Shown here in pieces: positions 38,995 through 47,827 of a stretch of 64,000 bases of DNA (position 1 is the stretch's first letter; every line of letters begins with the position of its first letter). The stretch spans positions 1 through 64,000 of the forward strand of contig JADFAD010000007.1 of NCBI GenBank assembly GCA_015665455.1, in the 5' to 3' direction. The DNA comes from Oceanospirillaceae bacterium (GTDB lineage: Bacteria; Pseudomonadota; Gammaproteobacteria; Pseudomonadales; Litoribrevibacteraceae). The translations under genes and the position numbers were made by a program. A model generated the notes under the pieces. It had not been told where the DNA came from and ran no database searches. It saw only the letters and a list, made by a program, of their open reading frames with translations.

Positions 38995-40215
38995 ATGGCT
39001 ACCGGAAACCCGAACTTATCTCCCCTTACACCAATATCCGGTGTGAGAATATCGACAATCTCAGCTGGGATTAAAACGCCAGGACGAGATGATCTTGTCG
39101 TATTTGAAATCTCTGAAAAAAGTCACGTTGCGGGTGTGTTTACTAAAAATCGATTTTGCGCAGCTCCTGTTACTCTTTCTAAGAAACACTTAGCGGAGGC
39201 TAAAGCTCGTTACTTGGTCATTAATACGGGCAATGCGAATGCAGGCACGGGTGAGCAGGGCATGCTTGATGCTGTATCAACGTGTGAATCTTTAGCTGTA
39301 TTAATGGGCGTCGATGCGAATCAAGTTTTACCTTTCTCCACTGGCGTTATAGGTGAAAACCTCCCGATGGATCGACTATTGGCAGGATTACCAAATGCAG
39401 AATCTAATTTGACAGAAGATGGCTGGGTTAAAGCAGCCTCGGGGATTATGACCACGGATACACGCCCAAAAGGTGCTTCGGTAACGTTTGAGTATCAAGG
39501 TAAGCCGATTACTATTACGGGGATTTCTAAGGGCGCAGGCATGATAAAACCTAACATGGCGACGATGTTAGGGTTTGTTGCTACAGATGCATCGATCTCT
39601 CCTGAGTTACTCCAAGGCTTACTGTCTGAGACTGCAACGAAGTCATTTAACCGGATTACTGTTGATAGTGACACCTCTACCAATGACTCGTGTATTTTGA
39701 TCGCTACAGGTGAATCGGAAGCCGCCCCTATTGAGTCAGAAGAAAGCGAGTTATATGGCATATTTAAAACAGAGCTAAAAGCGTTGATGATTGATTTGGC
39801 TCAAGCAATTATCCGTGATGGAGAAGGGGCTACGAAGTTTGTCTCTGTTCAAGTGGACAGCGCAGTTTCTGAAGAGGAAGCGCTTGAAGTGGCATATACC
39901 GTTGCGCACTCTCCTTTAGTGAAAACAGCATTGTTTGCATGTGACCCTAACTGGGGCAGAATCTTAGCTGCTGTGGGCAGAGCAAATATTGCAGAATTTG
40001 ATTTAACCCAGCTGGCTATTTATCTAGACGATGTGTGTATTGTTGAAAAGGGATGTAGAGCTCAAAGCTATACTGAAGCGGCCGGACAAGACGTCATGAA
40101 CCGAGAAGACATTACCATTCGAATAGATATGGCATCGGGCAGTGACTCTGAAACCGTTTGGACGAGTGATTTATCACACGACTATGTAACAATTAATGCT
40201 GAATACCGTACTTAG
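38995..40215 (+). CDS. argJ: Glutamate N-acetyltransferase/ornithine acetyltransferase
   Basis: Recycles the acetyl group between N-acetylornithine and glutamate in arginine synthesis. The self-cleavage site is visible: KGAGMIKPNMATML near 190, where the Thr after MA becomes the N-terminal nucleophile of the beta chain. 406 residues from the ATG at 38995; an upstream TTG at 38980 is unlikely. Follows secA, as in pseudomonads. Confidence 0.96.
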   Translation: MATGNPNLSPLTPISGVRISTISAGIKTPGRDDLVVFEISEKSHVAGVFTKNRFCAAPVTLSKKHLAEAKARYLVINTGNANAGTGEQGMLDAVSTCESLAVLMGVDANQVLPFSTGVIGENLPMDRLLAGLPNAESNLTEDGWVKAASGIMTTDTRPKGASVTFEYQGKPITITGISKGAGMIKPNMATMLGFVATDASISPELLQGLLSETATKSFNRITVDSDTSTNDSCILIATGESEAAPIESEESELYGIFKTELKALMIDLAQAIIRDGEGATKFVSVQVDSAVSEEEALEVAYTVAHSPLVKTALFACDPNWGRILAAVGRANIAEFDLTQLAIYLDDVCIVEKGCRAQSYTEAAGQDVMNREDITIRIDMASGSDSETVWTSDLSHDYVTINAEYRT

Positions 40216-40222
40216 TAATGTT

Positions 40223-40248
40223 AAGCCTTCCAATTGGAAGGCTTTTTA
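40223..40248 (+). terminator. Terminator after argJ
   Basis: AAGCCTTCC (40223-40231) and GGAAGGCTT (40236-40244) form a perfect nine-base stem with an AATT loop, followed by T residues. Confidence 0.85.
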
Positions 40249-40280
40249 TTTTGTGATAACCGTCTAAAAGGGAACTTAAG

Positions 40281-41564
40281 ATGGATAACTCGACTGAAAG
40301 TAAAGAGCACTCGCCTACCGAACAGATAATATCTAACATCCCTTTCAAGTTTACGGGTAAAGGTGCTGAGTTTTTTAAAATATGGGTCGTGAATATATTC
40401 TTGAGTATTATTACTTTAGGCATATATTCGGCATGGGCCAAAGTTCGAACGAATCAATACTTCTATGCGAACACCTTGCTTGATGGATCGAGCTTTCAGT
40501 ATTTAGCAAAGCCAATTAATATCTTAAAAGGTCGTATAGTGGCCTTTGCTTTACTTATTTTATACTCAGTCGTTCAGAATATATTTCCTCAATATTTACC
40601 TTATACATTTGTTCTTTTGATGCTGAGTATTCCTGCGTTAATTGTTTTGTCTATGTCCTTCAGACTTAAAAATAGTGCTTATCGGAAAGTCTCATTTCAC
40701 TTTCATAGGAATTTTAAACAGGCGTATATAATTTTCGCGGTGCCTGTTTTACTTGTCATTCTTGCTGTTGTTCCTCAACTAATTCATGAGCAGTCTGAAG
40801 CGGTTCAAAATGCCGCTATTTACAATGAAATGATTGTAGATGCTTATGAGGATGATGAACTGACGATGGATGAAGAGAGTGAATTAAAGGCCTTTGCTCT
40901 TGATCATGGCTTAACGCTTGATAAAGATGGCGTGGCGGAAGCGCCAACCGTGTCTTTCTGGATATTCTTACCTATGTTGATTGTTTTCTTGTTGTATCCA
41001 TTATGGGAACAGGTTTTTACTGGGTTTAAAATTAATAGCAGTCGTTTTGGTCAGTCAAAGTTCAGCTTCAGTGCTGGTATTTGGGACTACTATAAGATGT
41101 ATTTGCTGGGCTTGGGTGTGACGATAGGTGTGGTTGTATTTGTTCTGGTTTTAGTGGCTGGGATAAAGAGCCTACTGGATACGCAAGACTTGTTTAAATC
41201 CATAGGCTTAATGAGCGTTGCAATAGGGGGGCTGGCTTTACCTGCTTTTTTACTGTTGCAAGCTTATGTTGCTGTTTATAAACAGAACCTAATGCTGAAC
41301 AATACATCTTTAGATCATGTCAAATTGATCTCGACGATGGAGCCATTAGCGCTATGGTGGATTTATCTTTCAAATACCTTAGCTATAGTCTTGTCTCTGG
41401 GGTTAGCGATACCTTGGACGCATGTTAGAACAGCTCGATATAAGGCAGAGCAAACTCGTATTGTATGTCGTTCTTTAGATTCCTTTGTCGCGCTTCAGGA
41501 GAAAGAAAGAAATGCTTTGGGCGAGGAAATAGGTGAAGCATTTGATGTGGATATTGGATTCTAA
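40281..41564 (+). CDS. DUF898 (YjgN-family) membrane protein
   Basis: A 427-residue inner-membrane protein of the YjgN/DUF898 family. The family's repeated unit is visible twice: near the N-terminus FTGKGAEFFKIWVVNIFLSI followed by GIYSAWAKVRTNQYFYANT, and near the C-terminus WIYLSNTLAIVLSLGLAIPW with HVRTARY. About six to eight membrane helices, and an acidic insertion near 185-215. Function unknown. It ends one base into the M48 peptidase gene, so the two are translationally coupled. Confidence 0.85.
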   Translation: MDNSTESKEHSPTEQIISNIPFKFTGKGAEFFKIWVVNIFLSIITLGIYSAWAKVRTNQYFYANTLLDGSSFQYLAKPINILKGRIVAFALLILYSVVQNIFPQYLPYTFVLLMLSIPALIVLSMSFRLKNSAYRKVSFHFHRNFKQAYIIFAVPVLLVILAVVPQLIHEQSEAVQNAAIYNEMIVDAYEDDELTMDEESELKAFALDHGLTLDKDGVAEAPTVSFWIFLPMLIVFLLYPLWEQVFTGFKINSSRFGQSKFSFSAGIWDYYKMYLLGLGVTIGVVVFVLVLVAGIKSLLDTQDLFKSIGLMSVAIGGLALPAFLLLQAYVAVYKQNLMLNNTSLDHVKLISTMEPLALWWIYLSNTLAIVLSLGLAIPWTHVRTARYKAEQTRIVCRSLDSFVALQEKERNALGEEIGEAFDVDIGF

Positions 41565-42658
41565 TGAGATTTGAAGCAGTCCTTCATAATGGCGCTAACA
41601 CGCTCTCAGAAGCAGTGGTCGTAGACGTTCAGCAAGATGGGCGAGTTAAGATCTCACCTCGGTCCCTAACGTCGCCCATTAAGAGCTATGAGTTTGAGCA
41701 TTGGTCGGAACTTGATGTGCAGCCTCGGCTTGCAAACACACCGAGGTTGATTGGTTTGCCTGAAGGAGGACAGCTTGAGTCAGTGGATAATGATTCAATT
41801 GATTCTCTACAAAAGTCATTCAGTCAAAGCATCCTGTATCGAACAATAGACCGATTAGAGCGGTCTTGGGGCGCTGTTCTGATTGGCTTGGTTACGACCG
41901 CAGTATTTTTTTGGGGCGGAGTAACATACGGTGTTCCAGCAGTGGCGAAAGTCGTAGCTCATGCAATTCCTGAAGAAGTTTTGTTTCCCTTAGGAGATGA
42001 AGTTCAAGCTTGGATGGATGAAGAGGTGTTTGAACCTTCGCAACTGTCCGTAGAGAAGCAACAATCCCTTGTTGACCTTTTTGATGATCAACTTGATGAG
42101 GGTCATCAGTATCATCTTCTTTTTAGGAAAAGTCCTAGAATTGGAGCCAATGCTCTCGCATTACCAAATAATGTAATTATTTTGACCGACGAGCTAGTGG
42201 CCCTTTCTGAAAATAATCAGCAGTTGCTTGCGGTACTTGCGCATGAGATTGGTCACTTAAAGAATCAGCACGCCATTCGTAGGTTACTTCAACAAGCAGG
42301 GTTAGCAGCAATGTTCATTGCTTTTACTGGGGATGTTTCCAGTATTAGTTCTATGGTGATTTATTTGCCTGGTTTATTGTTAGAGTTAGGGTACTCACGA
42401 GACTTCGAATATGAAGCGGATGAGTATGCCAGCGATTATATGGCATCCAATAATATTGATCAGAGCCACCTTATAGAAATTTTAAATCGCTTACATGAAA
42501 GTCATATAGCCATGGAAAGTGTTACTGGTGGCCCCTCAGAGAATCAAGATACGAACGACTCTGAGGCGGATAACAACCAGAGGTCTACATTTGATTACCT
42601 ATCGACGCATCCTGCCGTTGAATCAAGAATTGAACGAATACGTAAGTTCCAACCATAA
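41564..42658 (+). CDS. M48-family zinc metallopeptidase, membrane anchored
   Basis: A 364-residue protein. The zinc motif HEIGH (in LAHEIGHLKNQHA) is near 226-230 and the third ligand is the Glu of YEADEYA near 285. The N-terminal 90 residues are a small beta-like domain, followed by a hydrophobic helix (about 103-125). A second hydrophobic stretch follows the active site (about 244-270). Related to the BepA/Oma1 branch of M48. Overlap with the DUF898 gene suggests a shared function at the membrane, perhaps protein quality control; that is inference. Confidence 0.85.
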   Translation: MRFEAVLHNGANTLSEAVVVDVQQDGRVKISPRSLTSPIKSYEFEHWSELDVQPRLANTPRLIGLPEGGQLESVDNDSIDSLQKSFSQSILYRTIDRLERSWGAVLIGLVTTAVFFWGGVTYGVPAVAKVVAHAIPEEVLFPLGDEVQAWMDEEVFEPSQLSVEKQQSLVDLFDDQLDEGHQYHLLFRKSPRIGANALALPNNVIILTDELVALSENNQQLLAVLAHEIGHLKNQHAIRRLLQQAGLAAMFIAFTGDVSSISSMVIYLPGLLLELGYSRDFEYEADEYASDYMASNNIDQSHLIEILNRLHESHIAMESVTGGPSENQDTNDSEADNNQRSTFDYLSTHPAVESRIERIRKFQP

Positions 42659-42681
42659 CTGCTTATTAAAGAGAGAACCCC

Positions 42682-43572
42682 ATGAAGTTAGTGCATGTGG
42701 CTGTTGCCGTAATACAGAGAGCTAATGGTGATATCTGCATTGCAAAGCGAGCTCAACATCAACATCAAGGAGGCCTTTGGGAGTTTCCTGGTGGAAAAGT
42801 GGAGGATGGTGAGTCATTAACTGAAGCTCTTCAAAGAGAAATTGAAGAAGAGTTGGGGATTCGAACCTTAAATCACACACCTCTAATCTCCATTAGGTAT
42901 GAATACCCTGATAAGCATGTTCTCTTGGATGCTCACATAGTTGATCAGTTTGAGGGAGAGCCTCATGGTAAAGAAGGGCAGCCAGTTATTTGGTGTCCGA
43001 AGAGTGAACTGATCAATTATGAGTTTCCCGCTGCTAATTTTGGTATTTTAAATGCACTGTTGCTTCCAAAGCTCATGGCGATCGTAGATCGTGTGGATGA
43101 GTCCATACTTCAAAATTGGATAGAGAGTAGCAGTGTTGAGGCTAAGGGAATGTATTATCGGAGTACTGAAAGTGACGTACGGCAGCAAGATCTGCTTCAG
43201 CGTCTTAAAGATGAAGGTTTCTTAGTCACTCAGAAGCGCTTTCCTGGGTACAGTGGCGATACTCTTCATTTATCAAGTGGCAACTTATTAAAGACGGAGA
43301 TCCGCCCTTCTGTTAAATGGTTATCTGCATCATGTCATAACAAAGAAGAAGTTCTTAAAGCAAATCAGCTTGAGGTGGATTTTATTTTTCTATCGCCGGT
43401 TAAAGCGACGCCGACTCACCCTGAGGTTTCAGGTATAGGGTGGAACGTTTTCAGTGAATTAGCGGAATTAGCGCATATGCCTGTGTATGCACTGGGTGGC
43501 CTTTCACCTAATGACTTGGATGAGGCTAAGGCCTTTGGGGCTCAAGGTGTTGCAGGAATTAGGGCGTTTTAA
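42682..43572 (+). CDS. mutT: MutT-type Nudix hydrolase fused to a ThiE/TenI-like domain
   Basis: 296 residues. The N-terminal half (1-130) is an 8-oxo-dGTP pyrophosphatase with a complete Nudix box: GGKVEDGESLTEALQREIEE plus ELGI. It removes oxidised nucleotides from the pool. The C-terminal half (about 150-296) has a TIM-barrel pattern of thiamine-phosphate synthase (DFIFLSPVKATPTHP, PVYALGGLSPND, AQGVAGIRAF) but lacks the HLGQxD catalytic stretch of active ThiE. Such fusions are common in Pseudomonas and relatives; the role of the second domain is not known. Confidence 0.9.
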   Translation: MKLVHVAVAVIQRANGDICIAKRAQHQHQGGLWEFPGGKVEDGESLTEALQREIEEELGIRTLNHTPLISIRYEYPDKHVLLDAHIVDQFEGEPHGKEGQPVIWCPKSELINYEFPAANFGILNALLLPKLMAIVDRVDESILQNWIESSSVEAKGMYYRSTESDVRQQDLLQRLKDEGFLVTQKRFPGYSGDTLHLSSGNLLKTEIRPSVKWLSASCHNKEEVLKANQLEVDFIFLSPVKATPTHPEVSGIGWNVFSELAELAHMPVYALGGLSPNDLDEAKAFGAQGVAGIRAF

Positions 43573-43592
43573 TTCGATAAACGTTCGATGAG

Positions 43593-43796
43593 TTAGAACG
43601 TCCCTTCTTCTGAAAAGTGGTCGTCAAACCCTTCTTGATCGCCCTCTATCTTATGATCTTCACTGGCCCAGGCACCTAAGTCGATCATTTTGCAGCGCTT
43701 GTTGCAGAAGGGAAAGTCAGGGAACTTCTTTGTGTCGTATTGTGTTGGTGCCGAACAGGTAGGGCATTTGAATAGTTTTATTTCACTTTCGCTCAT
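43593..43796 (-). CDS. yacG: DNA gyrase inhibitor YacG
   Basis: A 67-residue zinc protein that binds GyrB and inhibits gyrase in E. coli. The four zinc cysteines are present in CPTC and CNKRC, followed by the conserved [13 protein letters not shown]. An acidic C-terminal tail follows. Adjacent to coaE, a conserved pairing. Confidence 0.95.
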   Translation of the reverse strand: MSESEIKLFKCPTCSAPTQYDTKKFPDFPFCNKRCKMIDLGAWASEDHKIEGDQEGFDDHFSEEGTF

Positions 43797-43853
43797 AATA
43801 AATTATCTACTGAATTTTGGACGTTAGTCGTTAATGATAAATGATGTTCGTTA

Positions 43854-44441
43854 CTATAAGGTCATGAATTCATGATGAAGCTTTTCAATTTTTTCTTTTA
43901 GTTCAGCAATCCCAGAGCTGTTATCAATTATGAAGTCAGCACGTTTGATCTTTTCTGCTCTGGGCATCTGGGCATCAATGATTTTCTGAATTTGTTCTTC
44001 TGAATTGTTATCTCTTGAACAGCCTCGCGATATTTGCAACTCGACCGGAACATCGACCAACAGGGTTTTATGAACCATCTCATGCTGATCGGTTTCGAAT
44101 AACAGCGGGCTTTCGAGAATTGCGTATTCGGAGGTCGCATTGCCAAGATCCGTTTCGATGTCTTGGCGAATTAAAGGATGCAGTAACTTCTCTAACCAGT
44201 CTTTTTGAGTACTGTCGCTAAAGATCGTGGTTCTGAGTTTAGCTCTGTCTAGACTGCCATCGGGGAGAAGAATATCTGAGCCAAAATGTGACTCAATATT
44301 TTTTAATGCCGGCTTACCAATGCTAACAACATCACGTGCTTTTTGGTCTGCATCAACGATGTGAATGCCTTGTTTCGCAAACTCTTTGGCGACAGTGCTT
44401 TTCCCACTGCCGATACCGCCTGTAAGTCCGATGACTAGCAT
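43854..44441 (-). CDS. coaE: Dephospho-CoA kinase
   Basis: Last step of coenzyme A synthesis. P-loop GLTGGIGSGKST at residues 5-16; later segments DADQKARDV and ESPLLFET are typical. 195 residues, normal length. In many gammaproteobacteria pilD lies next to coaE; here the upstream neighbour is instead the OtsA-like gene on the opposite strand. Confidence 0.95.
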   Translation of the reverse strand: MLVIGLTGGIGSGKSTVAKEFAKQGIHIVDADQKARDVVSIGKPALKNIESHFGSDILLPDGSLDRAKLRTTIFSDSTQKDWLEKLLHPLIRQDIETDLGNATSEYAILESPLLFETDQHEMVHKTLLVDVPVELQISRGCSRDNNSEEQIQKIIDAQMPRAEKIKRADFIIDNSSGIAELKEKIEKLHHEFMTL

Positions 44442-44535
44442 ATTCGTAAAGCTCTCTGATTTAGTAATGAAGCATTATAAAAGAGCAGGGCTTTAAGGGG
44501 AATGCTTTGCTTTTTGCTGTATATCGGTTATTAGC

Positions 44536-44562
44536 TTGACTGTTCAAAAAATGCACTATACT
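44536..44562 (+). promoter_or_regulatory. Possible promoter of the OtsA-like gene
   Basis: TTGACT (44536-44541) and TATACT (44557-44562) with a short 15-base spacer, about 70 bases before the start codon. Confidence 0.35.
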
Positions 44563-44629
44563 ACAATGTTAGTTGAATCAGGGTCTTAAGTTGTTTTCTT
44601 TAGGCTTTACTTAATAAAAGGGAGTTAAC

Positions 44630-46015
44630 GTGAAGATCGGTCGCATGATTAGTCTCAGTTGGTTTGGCGGTACAGGCTCACAGGATGTGATTGCTAAGCA
44701 AGTCTCTGGGTTGCACCAAAAGACCGATGGTCTTTGGTTGTGTGTGGAACGAGATGGAGGCTCACCTAATCCAGGTACTCAGCTGATTGCACTTAATCTT
44801 GATCAGCGAGATGACTTGCAGTTGAGCCAGTTATTTTATGAAGAGTGCTTAACACCGTTGTTTCATCATCTGAGAAAAGGGTTTAGCTTTAATCAGCATC
44901 ATTATCAGGCCTATCGACGCTGGAATAAGGGGTTAGCTGAAGCCTTGTCTGCGCTTTATCGTGAGGGTGATGTTCTTTGGCTACACGATGCGCATTGGAT
45001 TCCTGTCGCACGCTATTTAAAACAAATTCAACCGAATCTTCCAATCGGTATTTCCTTTTCTTCTTCATTCTGTGGTTCAGAGGTGTTTGATACTTTGCCT
45101 GTGGCCAAAGAAGTCCTTGAGGATTTGCTTTACTTTGATTTAATTAATTTTGCGCGTGATTCAGACATACAAAGCTTCACTTGTTCTATGACAACGATTA
45201 TGGGCGCAGTGACCTTGGCGGATAAACGCTTAAAGAAAGGTAATCAGATTATAAAAGTCGCTGCTTATCCCTCAGTCACTGCCATAGATGAAGCTTTATT
45301 GAAAACCTCTGTGGACCTCCCATTTGGAATGGCTTCGAGCGATAAGCTTATTTTATCGGTGGATATACCTTCATGGTTTTCAAATCGTACAAATAGAAAT
45401 CAGGCGTATGAGCTTTTTTTGAAAGACAATTCAACGTTGGCGAAAGACATTGTGTTTGGGTCGATGATAACGCCATTCTCCATCAGTGCAGATCGCATTC
45501 GAAACCTCTTAAAGCGTTGGCAGAGTGATTTAGCTGACTTAAATGAGCAATGGCGCTCTTATTCTAGGAAGCCATTCAGAATGGCTCAGTGTAAAGACAC
45601 CAATGTCTACGTGCCGTCTTTGTACCGTCAAGCGAAGGTCTTTATTGATTTAAGTCTTGGCTGCTACGCAAGCGGTAATCTTAACGAATTTTGGTCTGCT
45701 CAAGACATTGAAGATCCGGGTGTTTTGATTGTTTCTAAGTTGGCCATTGATGGCAATGACTTAAAAGGGGCTATTGTGGTCCATCCTTTAGATGTAGTGG
45801 GTGTTTCGCAGGCGATTAAACAGGCGTTATTAATGCCTTTGAGTGAACGGAAGCTGAGGTATGATCAGTTGGGTATGAAATTTAGATCGCTAAGCCCTGA
45901 GCGGCTAAAGGCCAAGTTTACATTTGATGTTGTGGATCAATCGAGGAAGAATCGTCAAGCCAACGTAATGTCGGCTCAACGGGAGGTCAGACCTGGTTTG
46001 TCTCACCATGTTTGA
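44630..46015 (+). CDS. Trehalose-6-phosphate synthase-like (GT20) protein with a degenerate active site
   Basis: A 461-residue protein that aligns along its length with OtsA: WNKGLAEALSAL, DVLWLHDAHWIPVARYL (near 114-130), SEVFDTLP, and AQDIEDPGVLIVSKLA near the C-terminus. The HD of HDAH is kept. Other substrate-binding residues of E. coli OtsA appear lost: the N-terminal SNR arginine, the histidine of HIPFP (here SFSSSF), the R and K of VERLDYSKG (here VDIPSWFSN) and the D of RDGMN (here ASGNLN). It therefore probably does not make trehalose-6-phosphate. The GTG start follows a GGGAG site. Its stop lies three bases from the convergent srkA gene. Role unknown. Confidence 0.75.
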   Translation: MKIGRMISLSWFGGTGSQDVIAKQVSGLHQKTDGLWLCVERDGGSPNPGTQLIALNLDQRDDLQLSQLFYEECLTPLFHHLRKGFSFNQHHYQAYRRWNKGLAEALSALYREGDVLWLHDAHWIPVARYLKQIQPNLPIGISFSSSFCGSEVFDTLPVAKEVLEDLLYFDLINFARDSDIQSFTCSMTTIMGAVTLADKRLKKGNQIIKVAAYPSVTAIDEALLKTSVDLPFGMASSDKLILSVDIPSWFSNRTNRNQAYELFLKDNSTLAKDIVFGSMITPFSISADRIRNLLKRWQSDLADLNEQWRSYSRKPFRMAQCKDTNVYVPSLYRQAKVFIDLSLGCYASGNLNEFWSAQDIEDPGVLIVSKLAIDGNDLKGAIVVHPLDVVGVSQAIKQALLMPLSERKLRYDQLGMKFRSLSPERLKAKFTFDVVDQSRKNRQANVMSAQREVRPGLSHHV

Positions 46016-46018
46016 AGG

Positions 46019-46993
46019 TTATAGGAGTTGAAGCGGCGGTTCTTGAAGTCCGGAAAGCTGCTCTTTGAGTGCTAATATATGTTCAGACCAATACCTTTCT
46101 TGGCCAAACCAAGGGAAGTTATGATGAAAGGCAGGGTCATCCCATCGGCTTGCAAGCCATGCTGCGTAATGAAGCTGTCTAAGCGTTCTCATTGTTTCTA
46201 CAAGCGGGACTTGCTGAGAGGGAAATTCAGCAAACATCTCATAGCCTTCTTTAATTTCACATAGCTGGGCTTCTTGTTGTGGCTTATCACCGGAGAGAAG
46301 CATCCAGATGTCTTGAATGGCAGGGCCTTCTCTGCAATCATCAAAATCCACAAATATTGATTTATCATCTCGGATTAAAATGTTTCCGGGATGGAAATCA
46401 CCTTGCAGTCGAATCGGTGAGTGATCAACGGAGGCCCATCGTTCATCCATAATATCAAGAAGCTGTTTGGTCAGTACCTGATAAGGCTCTTCTAGGTAGC
46501 TCGGGAGCATACCTGATTGAGTAATGATTTTTGCGCTGTTATGTCCGAAGGTTTTTACGGACAGTTCAGGCCTAGTTTGAAACGGTTGAGCTTTGGCGAT
46601 GGAGTGTATTCTACCTAATTGAGTGCCTACTTCGTAAAGCTGATCCAATTGATCAAGCTCCAGTGGTCTACCCGCTTTGCGCTCAAAAAGACAAAAGCTG
46701 AATGCGTCTTGCTCGAACAGTGTTTTGCCGTTGATATTCATGGGCGGAACAACACTTATATCTGCATTCGACAGCTCAATGAGGAAGTCATGTTCTTCCT
46801 GGATTTGATCCAGAGTCCATCGATTAGGGCGATATATTTTAATAATTATTGGTGTGCTGTCTTCAATGCCTACTTGATATACGCGGTTTTCATAACTATT
46901 GAGTGGGAATATGCGTCCATCTGAATAAAACCCGCAGGATTCTACAAAGTCGATGACTTTATCTTGAGTAAGCGCTTGATAAGGATGAGTCAC
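46019..46993 (-). CDS. srkA: Stress response kinase A (YihE)
   Basis: A 324-residue protein kinase of the APH/choline-kinase fold; E. coli SrkA counters stress-induced cell death. The catalytic loop is QGDFHPGNIL near 207, and the metal-binding segment VDFDDCREGP near 225. NSYENRVYQVGIED near the N-terminus is typical. The start is GTG, with AGG about nine bases before it. Convergent with the OtsA-like gene. Confidence 0.92.
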   Translation of the reverse strand: MTHPYQALTQDKVIDFVESCGFYSDGRIFPLNSYENRVYQVGIEDSTPIIIKIYRPNRWTLDQIQEEHDFLIELSNADISVVPPMNINGKTLFEQDAFSFCLFERKAGRPLELDQLDQLYEVGTQLGRIHSIAKAQPFQTRPELSVKTFGHNSAKIITQSGMLPSYLEEPYQVLTKQLLDIMDERWASVDHSPIRLQGDFHPGNILIRDDKSIFVDFDDCREGPAIQDIWMLLSGDKPQQEAQLCEIKEGYEMFAEFPSQQVPLVETMRTLRQLHYAAWLASRWDDPAFHHNFPWFGQERYWSEHILALKEQLSGLQEPPLQLL

Positions 46994-47032
46994 GTTGTTT
47001 TTACCTGCATTGTTACTTCGATTGGATGCAGT

Positions 47033-47713
47033 CTATTTATATCGAGGTGTTCGAGCAACGGTTAATGTCAGAACTTGTTTAACGCCTTGGGCTTTTAAAA
47101 TTTTACTGGCTTCATTTAAGCTTGCCCCCGTCGTCATGACATCATCAACAATAAGCACTGACTGCAACGATTCAATAGGCTTGAGTATTCTTTGAGGATG
47201 AAACTGGAAGTGCGCTGATGAGATGCGATTGGATCTGTTCTTACTTTTTTGAGTGCTTTTGAATATGGATTTCGAAAACACGTTTGGGTAAAAGGGGATC
47301 TTTGAACGACTCTGAATTGCTCTTGCTAAGGGATGAGAAGGTGTTTCTCCTCGTTTTATGGTCTTGATCGGTGAGCTGGGTATTGCAAAAATCGCATCAA
47401 TATTGAATTGGTTGTATTTATGATAAAAGGCGGAAAATAACCACTGCTCGAGTTGGGTCGTATTGTTGTGCTTATTTTCTTTGTATCGAGACAGCCAGTG
47501 AGTTATAGGGTATTCATATTCAAATATACTGGCGGCTTGATCAAAACTGAATGGGGCGCTTTGGCAATGACCGCACATATCTAACATTGTGGACGTCGGA
47601 AGAGCGCAGGACTTGCAGTAATCTTTAATGAATGGAAGGTGAGACTGACAATCGTAACAGAAGCTCATTTTTGAGTTAGAAAGTTTGATTAAGCATAAAA
47701 AACAAAAGTTCAT
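47033..47713 (-). CDS. comF: ComF-family phosphoribosyltransferase
   Basis: A 226-residue protein of the ComFC/GntX family. N-terminal cysteine pairs (CFLC, CYDC, CKSC, CGHC) form a zinc ribbon. The C-terminal phosphoribosyltransferase fold has the PRPP motif VLIVDDVMTTGAS near 190. Linked to DNA uptake in competent bacteria; no other competence gene is in the window. Transcribed away from bioB, with which it shares a 114-base gap, the usual arrangement in pseudomonads. Confidence 0.92.
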   Translation of the reverse strand: MNFCFLCLIKLSNSKMSFCYDCQSHLPFIKDYCKSCALPTSTMLDMCGHCQSAPFSFDQAASIFEYEYPITHWLSRYKENKHNNTTQLEQWLFSAFYHKYNQFNIDAIFAIPSSPIKTIKRGETPSHPLARAIQSRSKIPFYPNVFSKSIFKSTQKSKNRSNRISSAHFQFHPQRILKPIESLQSVLIVDDVMTTGASLNEASKILKAQGVKQVLTLTVARTPRYK

Positions 47714-47724
47714 TATTTGACCAG

Positions 47725-47778
47725 ATGTTAACTTGTTGTAATTCTAATAGTTGACAGGATTTTTTTGTCATTTAATAT
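47725..47778 (+). promoter_or_regulatory. bio operon promoter with BirA-like operator
   Basis: TTGACA (47751-47756) and TAATAT (47773-47778), spacer 16, form a strong promoter. An imperfect inverted repeat, ATGTTAAC (47725-47732) and GTTGACAG (47750-47757), overlaps the -35 element. BirA boxes have the form TTGTTAAC or TTGTAAAC with an inverted copy about 15-17 bases away, so this is a good BirA candidate. Confidence 0.55.
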
Positions 47779-47827
47779 GGCATTCCAACATTAATTTCTT
47801 GAAAGTAACATCGGAAGAGAGCGGTAT

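Noticed and set aside
46619-46924. A plus-strand frame of 101 codons
   Set aside because: It is the shadow of srkA on the opposite strand; srkA has clear kinase motifs.
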